Assembly: GCA_003283875.1 (NCBI GenBank)
Contig: QBXD01000008.1
Coordinates: 1-43,765 of the forward strand
Direction: 5' to 3'
DNA length: 43,765 nucleotides
Source of the DNA: SAR116 cluster bacterium AG-321-A13
Lineage (GTDB): Bacteria; Pseudomonadota; Alphaproteobacteria; Puniceispirillales; Marisalimonadaceae
Below the pieces are notes generated by a model that had not been told where the DNA came from, did no database searches, and saw nothing but the letters and a program-made list of their open reading frames with translations. Position 1 is the stretch's first letter. Each line of letters starts with the position of its first letter. The position numbers were made by a program, and so were the translations under genes. Shown piece after piece: positions 36,853 through 43,765 of the stretch.

Positions 36853-38217
36853 ATGTTAGATTTAATGAAGATAGCTACAATAGAATCTGAAGGCGGTGAC
36901 TTAAAATCTTACCTAAGCAATCTCTATCAAGAAACTGAAATAAGACCAAATGGCTATCCAAATGCTATAGTGTGGAAAGGCGGAAAACACGACGGAATTA
37001 TAAACCCTATATGTCATTCATTAACTGACGCCTATGCGTTATTGGGAACCATTGCAGCTGCAGATATTTTGAATCTTCCTTTTTATGCTGTGCCGATGTG
37101 GTCTCAAATACGTCATGATACAGAGCTAGAAGCGTTGAGTTGGTTTGGAAACATGAAGAATACGTCAATTAAGTGGTCAACTGCTGGTGATGCTTACGTT
37201 AATGATAAATCAGGAAATAAAGTGGTTGTTATGGGTAAGTCTGGAAATGCTCCCTTAAGAACACAGGCAGGGGTTTATTGCAATGTTCGTCCATATGGAC
37301 CTATAACTGTCGTAAGATGTATGCCTTGCCTTCCTTATTCTCAAGATAAATCTAAGTTTAGTGTAAATGAGAAAACAGGTATAGTTCATACTGAAATGAA
37401 TACGCCTGGAATACAAATGGCTTATGCATGTCGCCTTTTTCTGAAAATGGTAGCTGAAACTGGAAAATTAGGTAGAGTGGCTTTCAAGCCTACTCAAGCT
37501 ATGGAGGATGGTATAAATGCAGGCCTTCTAATTTGGCTACTTGAAGGTACAAAATTTAAAATCGGTAGAAAATGGGCAGTAAATGCATATAAAGAACATA
37601 AAATAAATATCGATAAAATAATATCTCTATTACCTAAAGACTTTAAAGAAGGTATGGAAAATTGGTCTGGTAAAATAGAACAACATATTGCAGACACAAA
37701 TTATGGTTTATTGGTATGGGATATAATTAACAATGAAGAATGTATTGTTTTAGCTACAGACCTAGATGGAGATAGATTGACTGATTTACTTGCTGATATA
37801 TCAGATCCTTTAAGAGAATTTGGACAAAAAGTACTTGATTATGCAAATAGTGATGTAAAAATGAATAACGCTTGGAAGTCAATGGGTTACAAAACAGGTA
37901 ATGGCAGAGATATGACTTCAGTAATGTATAGAATGGCAGGTCCACCAATTCATGAACAAACGTTGGGATCTGCTGACGCAATGTTATTAAGACTACTTGA
38001 TGGAGATGAAACAGTGGGAGGTACAAAAAAACCTTATGACCCAAGAATTCATTTTGTGCTCATTAGAGATGCATATTTAGATGCTAATCCAGAGAATTAT
38101 GAACTTAAAAAATGGCTAGACAATGCTCTTAATATTTTTGATAAGATATACGGATATAACAGACCTGGTTTTATAGATGGTTATAAAGAATTGAAAAGTT
38201 CTATTTCTTCTTGGTAA
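36853..38217 (+). CDS. Unrecognised conserved-looking 454-residue protein
   Basis: I do not recognise this protein. It is soluble (no signal peptide or membrane helix), well ordered, with typical codon use and a good ribosome site (AAGGA before the ATG), so it is a real gene. Notable features are a C-x-x-C (C156, C159 in VVRCMPCLPY), NPICHSLTDAYALLGTIAAADIL (about 51-73), an acidic cluster DLDGDRLTD (303-311), and Cys at 54, 143, 193 and 297. The mixture of conserved-looking Gly, Asp and aromatic residues suggests an enzyme, perhaps metal- or nucleotide-binding, but that is a guess. It follows a LOG-family gene and converges on an aminotransferase with 5 bases between stops. Confidence 0.7.
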   Translation: MLDLMKIATIESEGGDLKSYLSNLYQETEIRPNGYPNAIVWKGGKHDGIINPICHSLTDAYALLGTIAAADILNLPFYAVPMWSQIRHDTELEALSWFGNMKNTSIKWSTAGDAYVNDKSGNKVVVMGKSGNAPLRTQAGVYCNVRPYGPITVVRCMPCLPYSQDKSKFSVNEKTGIVHTEMNTPGIQMAYACRLFLKMVAETGKLGRVAFKPTQAMEDGINAGLLIWLLEGTKFKIGRKWAVNAYKEHKINIDKIISLLPKDFKEGMENWSGKIEQHIADTNYGLLVWDIINNEECIVLATDLDGDRLTDLLADISDPLREFGQKVLDYANSDVKMNNAWKSMGYKTGNGRDMTSVMYRMAGPPIHEQTLGSADAMLLRLLDGDETVGGTKKPYDPRIHFVLIRDAYLDANPENYELKKWLDNALNIFDKIYGYNRPGFIDGYKELKSSISSW

Positions 38218-38222
38218 AGAAT

Positions 38223-39395
38223 TTATCTATTTAGAACTGGTTCTAATCTATCCATAATTTGGTTTATAAAACTTTCTTTTGCAGCAAAGCAAATTCGGAG
38301 ATGTCCTTCTCCTGAAGCTCCAAACGCTATACCTGGTGCAACACCTACGTTTGTTTCTAAAATTAATTTCTTAGCAAAATGAAGTGAATCTTTTATTCCT
38401 TTAACTTTAAAAAATGCATAAAATGCTGCTTCAGGAATACTACATTCAACTTTTTTCCAAGTCACTAACCTATCAAACATAATATCTCGTGATTTCTTTA
38501 GATTTTTACGTATTTCATTAGTTATAGATTTATGATTTTCCAATGCTGAAACTAGCCCATTTTGTAGAAATTCAGGAACACCAGTTGTCGTTATTTGAAC
38601 CAGTTTAGCGATATGACTTCCAAGCTCTTCTGGATGAGTTATCCAACCTATTCTCCATCCTGTCATGTTAAAGCTTTTTGAGGCAGAGTTAATTACAATT
38701 AATTTATCTTTAGGGTTTGAAAATTGAAGAAAACTAGGTGACACAAAATTATTAAATGTAATTTGGTGATAAACTTCATCAGAAATTAACCAACAACCTA
38801 AATTACGTGTATGACTTATTAACAATTTCTGCTGCTCTTTAGACATAACCCATCCTGTTGGATTTCCTGGACTGTTAACAAACACCATTTTTGTTCTAGG
38901 TGTAATTGAATTTATCAATAAATCAAAATCAATTTCCCAATTTCTATTTTTCAATTCAAGTGAAATTTCTTTTATATTACCTTTTTTTAGTAGAACAGAA
39001 GATCTGATATTAGGCCACACAGGACCAACCATAACAACTTCATCTCCATTACCGACTATTAAATCGCAAATTAGTCTAAGCCCCATCATACCACCAGTAA
39101 CAACACTATGATTTTCTGGCTTAGTATTTATATTGAAAACTTCATTCATATACTTTGTAATTTCATATCGAAGTTTAGGTATTCCATTTTGATACGTATA
39201 AAAAGTTTTACCTTCATTCAAAGCATTTATGCTTTTATCATATATTAATTTGCTTGTTGGAGTATCACCTTCACCGAACCAGGCAGGATAGACATGTTTA
39301 CCAGTGTCTTTTGAATATTTCCTTCCAAAGTTTGCAATTTCCATGATTGCTGTTTCTTTAAAAGAAATAATTTCTTCATTTAATTTTTCTAACAA
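38223..39395 (-). CDS. Class I/II aminotransferase
   Basis: 390 residues. FGEGDTPTS (40-48), NSPGNPTGWV (174-183), SDEVYHQ (205-211) and the PLP lysine K240 in SASKSFNMTGWRIGW are present; the C-terminus LRICFAAKES has the carboxylate Arg. The form resembles aspartate/aromatic and LL-DAP-type aminotransferases; the substrate is not fixed. The start is probably TTG at 39395, 11 bases after the alaS stop; the ATG at 39344 would drop 17 residues and is the alternative. Confidence 0.8.
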   Translation of the reverse strand: MLEKLNEEIISFKETAIMEIANFGRKYSKDTGKHVYPAWFGEGDTPTSKLIYDKSINALNEGKTFYTYQNGIPKLRYEITKYMNEVFNINTKPENHSVVTGGMMGLRLICDLIVGNGDEVVMVGPVWPNIRSSVLLKKGNIKEISLELKNRNWEIDFDLLINSITPRTKMVFVNSPGNPTGWVMSKEQQKLLISHTRNLGCWLISDEVYHQITFNNFVSPSFLQFSNPKDKLIVINSASKSFNMTGWRIGWITHPEELGSHIAKLVQITTTGVPEFLQNGLVSALENHKSITNEIRKNLKKSRDIMFDRLVTWKKVECSIPEAAFYAFFKVKGIKDSLHFAKKLILETNVGVAPGIAFGASGEGHLRICFAAKESFINQIMDRLEPVLNR

Positions 39396-39406
39396 ATTTT
39401 TAAACT

Positions 39407-42079
39407 CTAGAACTTTTTATTAATATATTTTTTTAAACTTTCTATAGCCAACGGACTGTTTTGTGGTGATGAACCTCCAGACTGAGCCATATCAGCTCTT
39501 CCACCTCCACCTTTACCACCTAAAATAGTCGAAACTTCTTTCACCATTTCTACTGCACTTATCTTCTCAGCTAGTTTCTTTTCTACTGCAATAACTAAGG
39601 ATGCTTTGCTATCAATTTTACTAATAAGGCAAACTATATCAGATTTATTGTTTTTAATTAACTTTTCAGCATTTGATTTTAATTCTTTAATTGCTAAATC
39701 ATCAAATATTACATACTCAAAAATAATTCCTTTTATTGTTTCTTTGACAGAATTATTTTTTTCAGTTGTGACTGGGTTCTTTTTTAAATGTTTTAACTCC
39801 TTATTAATCCTTTGATTTTCTTCAATTAATTGTTCAACTTTTTTTTCCACTTGGTTATTATTAGTTTTCAATAAATTTGATATGTTTGTTACTTTATCAA
39901 TCTTGTCATTATAAAACTTTACTGCTGAAACATTTGTTACAGCTTCTATTCTACGTACTCCAGAAGAAACACCTGTTTCAGAAATAATTTTAAAAGATAA
40001 GATCTCTGAAGTTCTTTTAACATGAGTGCCACCACACAGCTCGACTGACCAAGCATCTCTATTTGCATCAACACTTTTTCCAATTGATACCACTCTTACT
40101 TTTTCCCCATACTTTTCTCCAAAAAGAGCAATCGCACCTCTTTCAATAGCATCGCTTGGAGTCATGATTTTAGTTGTGACATCATCATTACAAAATATTC
40201 TAAAATTAACTTCATCTTCAATATCCATTATTTCTTGTTTGGAAATAGGATTTGGATGACTAAAATCAAACCTTAATTTTTCTTGTGTAACCAAAGAACC
40301 TTTTTGAGCAACATGACCACCTAATTTTTGTCTTAATGCTTCATGTAGTAAATGTGTTGCTGAATGATGTGAGCATAATTGTTTTCTGTGGTCTAATTCA
40401 ATTAATTGTTTAACAATATCACCACTTTGTAATTTTCCTGATGAAACTTCTATAGTTGAAATAAATATATTTTTATTATTTCCAATATTAATTTTTTTGG
40501 TTTTAAGAACATTTGCCTTAAATTCTACTCCTTCCAAGCTTCCTATATCTGCAATTTGTCCACCAGATTCTGCATAAAAAATAGTTTTGTTAAAAATAAC
40601 ATCAACTTTATCACCGAATGAAATATTTTTTACTATTTCGTTATTTTTAATAATTAAATTAATTTGAGTTTCTAAGAAATTATTATCATATCCTTGAAAA
40701 TCTGTGCTAGGAAGTTTTAATAAAACCTTTAAAATTTCTTGATCATATTGCTTATCACCCGATCCTGACCATGCTTGTCTGGCTTTATTTTTTTGGTTAT
40801 TCATTGAACTTTCAAATCCTGAATGATCTACTGTCCATCCATATGACCTTAATACATCTTCAGTTAAATCTATTGGAAAGCCATAAGTATCATATAATTC
40901 AAACGCTTTTTCACCAGATAGAACACCTGAGGATACTTTCTCGTCTATTTCGTTTAATAATAAGCTCATGCCTCTATCCAAGGTATCTTTAAACTTGACC
41001 TCTTCTTCACGAATTGTTTTTTCAATGATTAATTTTTGAGTAACTAATTCAGGAAATGCTTCACCCATTTCTTTAATTAAATATTCTACTAATTTATATA
41101 TGACCGGATCTAATGCACCAAGTAGATGTGTGTGACGCATAGCTCTTCTCATTATTCTTCTTAAAACATAACCTCTTCCTTCATTACTAGGTAATACGCC
41201 CTCAGCGATTAAAAATGACATTGACCTTAGGTGATCTGCAACAACTCTATGAGATATAATATTATCTGTATTTTGATCTGTGCTAGTTAGAAATGCTGAA
41301 GCGTTTACAAGATTTTTCATCATATCTGTTTCATAATTATTATGAGTATTTTGTAATAGTGCGGATATCCGTTCTAACCCCATACCTGTGTCAATACTAG
41401 GTTTTGGCAAACTAATTCTTTTATCATTAGAAATTTGTTCATATTGCATAAATACCAAATTCCAAATTTCAATAAACCTGTCCCCGTCCTCGTTTTTAGA
41501 ACCAGGAGGTCCACCTTCAACTGTATTACCATGATCATAAAATATTTCAGAACATGGACCGCATGGACCTGTATCCCCCATACTCCAAAAATTATCACTA
41601 GTTTTAATTTTAATTATCTTATCATCTTTAAAACCAGAAATTTTTTTCCATAGTTCTTCAGCTTCTTTGTCATTATGATAGATAGTTATCAACAATTTTT
41701 CTTTTGGAATTTCATATTCTTTTGTCAATAATTCCCAAGCTTGATATATGGCTTTTTCTTTAAAATAATCCCCAAAAGAAAAATTACCTAACATTTCAAA
41801 AAAGGTATGATGCCTAGCTGTCCTCCCAACATTCTCAAGATCATTATGTTTTCCACCTGCTCTTAAGCATTTTTGAGATGATACTGCTTTATTATATTCT
41901 CTGTGTTCTAAACCAGTAAAAATATTTTTAAATTGAACCATACCAGCATTTGTAAATAGAAGAGTAGGATCATTCTCTGGTACTAAATTACTAGAAGATA
42001 TTACTTGATGATTATTAGTTTTAAAATAATTAATAAAAGTTTTTCTTATTTCATTAACTGAATTTTTTTGGTTAATCAT
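39407..42079 (-). CDS. alaS: Alanine-tRNA ligase
   Basis: 890 residues, the normal size. Class II motif 1-3 region (HHTFFEMLGNFSFGDYF; GMGLERISALLQ), the editing-domain zinc ligands HSATHLLHEAL and CGGTHV, and the C-Ala glycine loop GGKGGGGRADMAQSGG are all present. The start is the ATG at 42079. It lies 70 bases after recA and is followed closely by an aminotransferase; recA-alaS adjacency is common in alphaproteobacteria. Confidence 0.97.
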   Translation of the reverse strand: MINQKNSVNEIRKTFINYFKTNNHQVISSSNLVPENDPTLLFTNAGMVQFKNIFTGLEHREYNKAVSSQKCLRAGGKHNDLENVGRTARHHTFFEMLGNFSFGDYFKEKAIYQAWELLTKEYEIPKEKLLITIYHNDKEAEELWKKISGFKDDKIIKIKTSDNFWSMGDTGPCGPCSEIFYDHGNTVEGGPPGSKNEDGDRFIEIWNLVFMQYEQISNDKRISLPKPSIDTGMGLERISALLQNTHNNYETDMMKNLVNASAFLTSTDQNTDNIISHRVVADHLRSMSFLIAEGVLPSNEGRGYVLRRIMRRAMRHTHLLGALDPVIYKLVEYLIKEMGEAFPELVTQKLIIEKTIREEEVKFKDTLDRGMSLLLNEIDEKVSSGVLSGEKAFELYDTYGFPIDLTEDVLRSYGWTVDHSGFESSMNNQKNKARQAWSGSGDKQYDQEILKVLLKLPSTDFQGYDNNFLETQINLIIKNNEIVKNISFGDKVDVIFNKTIFYAESGGQIADIGSLEGVEFKANVLKTKKINIGNNKNIFISTIEVSSGKLQSGDIVKQLIELDHRKQLCSHHSATHLLHEALRQKLGGHVAQKGSLVTQEKLRFDFSHPNPISKQEIMDIEDEVNFRIFCNDDVTTKIMTPSDAIERGAIALFGEKYGEKVRVVSIGKSVDANRDAWSVELCGGTHVKRTSEILSFKIISETGVSSGVRRIEAVTNVSAVKFYNDKIDKVTNISNLLKTNNNQVEKKVEQLIEENQRINKELKHLKKNPVTTEKNNSVKETIKGIIFEYVIFDDLAIKELKSNAEKLIKNNKSDIVCLISKIDSKASLVIAVEKKLAEKISAVEMVKEVSTILGGKGGGGRADMAQSGGSSPQNSPLAIESLKKYINKKF

Positions 42080-42149
42080 TTGCTAGACTATATTATTAAG
42101 TTTTATCCTTGATAGCACCAATCTAGCAAAAATCAAATCTACAGTATAT

Positions 42150-43220
42150 TTATTTTTCTTCCTCAGAATTTTGTTGCTCTGGGTTCATTAAAATCTCTTC
42201 AACTAAAACAGAATTACCTTTTATTTTATCTTCTATTTCAAGAGCAATTTCAGTATTTTCGTTTAAGAAGTTTTTAGCATTTTCTCTTCCTTGACCAATT
42301 CTTTGATCATTATATGAAAACCACGAACCAGACTTTTCTATTATATCAGCAGACACACCTAAATCAATAATTTCACCATTTTTAGAAATACCTTCACCAT
42401 ACATAATATCAAATTCTACTGTTCTAAAAGGCGGAGCCACTTTATTTTTAACAACTTTAACTCGTGTTTGATTACCAATTATGTCATCTTTATCCTTGAT
42501 TGCACCTATTCTACGAATATCAAGTCTAACTGATGCATAAAACTTAAGCGCATTTCCTCCAGAAGTTGTTTCTGGATTACCAAACATAATACCAATTTTT
42601 TGTCTAATCTGATTAATAAATATGACTAAACAATTAGACTTAGATATAGATGAAGTTAATTTTCTCAATGCTTGACTCATCAATCTAGCTTGAAGTCCCA
42701 TATGACTATCACCCATATCACCTTCTAATTCAGCTCTAGGCACCAGAGCAGCAACAGAATCTACAACTAAAACAGATATAGCTCCTGATCGTACTAATGT
42801 GTCAGCTATTTCTAAAGCTTGTTCACCTGCGTCAGGCTGTGAAATTAGCAAATCATCTATATTAACTCCTAATTTTTTAGCATATACTGGATCTAAGGCG
42901 TGCTCAGCATCTACGAACGCACATGTTCCACCTGCTTTCTGGGCTTCAGCTACAACATGTAAAGCTAAAGTAGTTTTGCCAGAACTTTCAGGACCATATA
43001 TTTCTACAATTCTTCCCTTTGGTAAACCACCAATGCCTAAAGCTACATCTAGTCCAAGAGAACCAGTAGAAATTGCCTGAACATCCAAATTTTCTCCAGA
43101 TGTACCTAATTTCATAACTGAACCTTTTCCAAAAGCTTTTTCAATCTGTCCGATAGCAGATTCTAAAGCCACATTTCTATCTTTATCTTGACTAGACATT
43201 TTAATCACCTCAGCATTCAT
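42150..43220 (-). CDS. recA: Recombinase RecA
   Basis: 356 residues with Walker A GPESSGKT (76-83), the ATPase segment [19 protein letters not shown] and an acidic C-terminus (QQNSEEEK). It drives homologous recombination and LexA self-cleavage. Two starts are possible: the ATG at 43220 has GGAGG 6 bases away, and the ATG at 43199 has GAGGTG 7 bases away; both could be used. The gene has its own SOS-type promoter (43286-43334). Confidence 0.97.
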   Translation of the reverse strand: MNAEVIKMSSQDKDRNVALESAIGQIEKAFGKGSVMKLGTSGENLDVQAISTGSLGLDVALGIGGLPKGRIVEIYGPESSGKTTLALHVVAEAQKAGGTCAFVDAEHALDPVYAKKLGVNIDDLLISQPDAGEQALEIADTLVRSGAISVLVVDSVAALVPRAELEGDMGDSHMGLQARLMSQALRKLTSSISKSNCLVIFINQIRQKIGIMFGNPETTSGGNALKFYASVRLDIRRIGAIKDKDDIIGNQTRVKVVKNKVAPPFRTVEFDIMYGEGISKNGEIIDLGVSADIIEKSGSWFSYNDQRIGQGRENAKNFLNENTEIALEIEDKIKGNSVLVEEILMNPEQQNSEEEK

Positions 43221-43285
43221 TATCTACCTCCTTACTGACATATGGTCAAAATAGTTTCAACTATTAAAATTGTTGAATATTTAAA

Positions 43286-43314
43286 AGTATATTCACCTTT
43301 TGTTCTTTTGTCAA
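43286..43314 (-). promoter_or_regulatory. recA promoter
   Basis: On the minus strand a near-perfect housekeeping promoter: TTGACA (43309-43314), 17-base spacer, TATACT (43286-43291), 66 bases before the first ATG of recA. Confidence 0.85.
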
Positions 43315-43319
43315 TAAAT

Positions 43320-43334
43320 GTTCTTGATTTGTTC
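43320..43334. promoter_or_regulatory. LexA (SOS) box of recA, GTTC-N7-GTTC
   Basis: GTTCTTGATTTGTTC on the plus strand, matching the alphaproteobacterial LexA box with the exact 7-base spacer. It lies 5 bases upstream of the recA -35, and a further GTTC sits in the spacer (43302-43305). This placement suits LexA repression of recA. Confidence 0.75.
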
Positions 43335-43347
43335 TTTATACATAAAG

Positions 43348-43765
43348 TTATTCTTCTTTATGAATTTTTTCCATTTTTTCATGACGCTCTTGTGCATCAA
43401 CACTTAAGGAGGCAATAGGCCTTGCTTTTAAACGTCCCAAACCTATTGGCTCACCAGTATCTTCACAATAACCGTATGTTTTTAAATCAATTCTTCTTAA
43501 AGCTGCATCAATTTTACTAATTAGTTTTCTTTCTCTATCACGTGTTCGTAATTGAATGGACGCATCAGATTCTACCTGAGCTCTATCAGCTATATCTGGT
43601 CTTTGTAAACCTTCAGCAGAAAGATTATCCTTTGTGTCTGTAGCTTCATCTAATAAATCTAGTTTCCAGTTAGTTAATTTTTGCCTAAAGAACTCTAATT
43701 GCTTATCATTCATAAATTCTTCATCGTTATTTGGGCTATAATCTTCTGGAAGCACTACTCGATTA
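43348..43765 (-). CDS. dksA: RNA polymerase-binding protein DksA, zinc-poor form (5' end outside window)
   Basis: Binds the RNA polymerase secondary channel and mediates the stringent response with ppGpp. The coiled-coil (FFRQKLTNWKLDLLDEATDT ... DRAQVESDASIQLRTRDRER) and the globular end (YGYCEDTGEPIGLGRLKARPIASLSVDAQERHEK) are clear. Of the four zinc-finger cysteines only the first remains; the others are Thr, Ser and Ala. Alphaproteobacterial DksA proteins commonly show this, so it is probably functional. The frame is open to the window edge; a GTG at 43755 exists, but family N-termini are a few residues longer. Confidence 0.9.
   Translation of the reverse strand, partial: NRVVLPEDYSPNNDEEFMNDKQLEFFRQKLTNWKLDLLDEATDTKDNLSAEGLQRPDIADRAQVESDASIQLRTRDRERKLISKIDAALRRIDLKTYGYCEDTGEPIGLGRLKARPIASLSVDAQERHEKMEKIHKEE

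Overview
The window is a strongly A+T-rich, gene-dense bacterial chromosome segment. It looks alphaproteobacterial: it encodes the cell-cycle regulator GcrA, an alphaproteobacterial-type DksA that has lost most of its zinc cysteines, the syntenic block tig-clpP-clpX-lon-hup, and a recA promoter carrying an alphaproteobacterial LexA box (GTTC-N7-GTTC). Low G+C, very short intergenic gaps and several abutting convergent genes suggest a free-living, probably marine, streamlined lineage. The exact clade is inference and I cannot name it.

Layout. 1-1481 (+): the tail of an HPP-family membrane protein and an NAD-dependent formate dehydrogenase. 1601-10664 (-): an accessory catabolic and regulatory stretch with 2-keto-3-deoxygalactonate utilisation (dgoK-dgoA), a two-domain cyclic-nucleotide-binding-like protein, a coupled pair of small protein and GAF protein, an aldehyde dehydrogenase, a HisC-like aminotransferase, an amidohydrolase/lactonase, an MFS exporter and a VOC protein. 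10755-13748 (-): tRNA-Asp, then a cobalamin-riboswitch-controlled cassette of TonB-dependent receptor and small ECF-S-like membrane protein. 13812-15433 (+): a YeeZ-like SDR and ferredoxin-NADP reductase, facing an SDR with a degenerate active site, tRNA-Val and a small methyltransferase. 16993-23314 (-): the proteostasis block HU, Lon, ClpX, ClpP and trigger factor, followed by tRNA-Leu and tRNA-His.

23699-30183 (+): an aspartate-type aminotransferase, glnB-glnA with a strong terminator, parE and an rhlE-type DEAD-box helicase. 30175-36117 (-): LysM protein, CDP-alcohol phosphatidyltransferase, msrB, aroE, gcrA and pepN, tightly packed and probably one transcript. 36209-38217 (+): a LOG-family protein and an unrecognised 454-residue protein. 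38223-43765 (-): an aminotransferase, alaS, recA with its SOS promoter, and a partial dksA.

How it fits together. Most of the window is housekeeping: protein quality control, nitrogen assimilation, DNA repair and segregation, translation. The accessory parts are sugar-acid catabolism with TTG-initiated genes at left, and vitamin B12 scavenging under riboswitch control. I found no CRISPR array, prophage, insertion sequence, toxin-antitoxin pair or defence island. The features most worth following are the B12 cassette with its possible Shine-Dalgarno-sequestering helix, the unknown 454-residue protein, the regulatory cluster around 3200-5258, and the unusually common TTG starts. No stretch over 300 bases lacks a feature.
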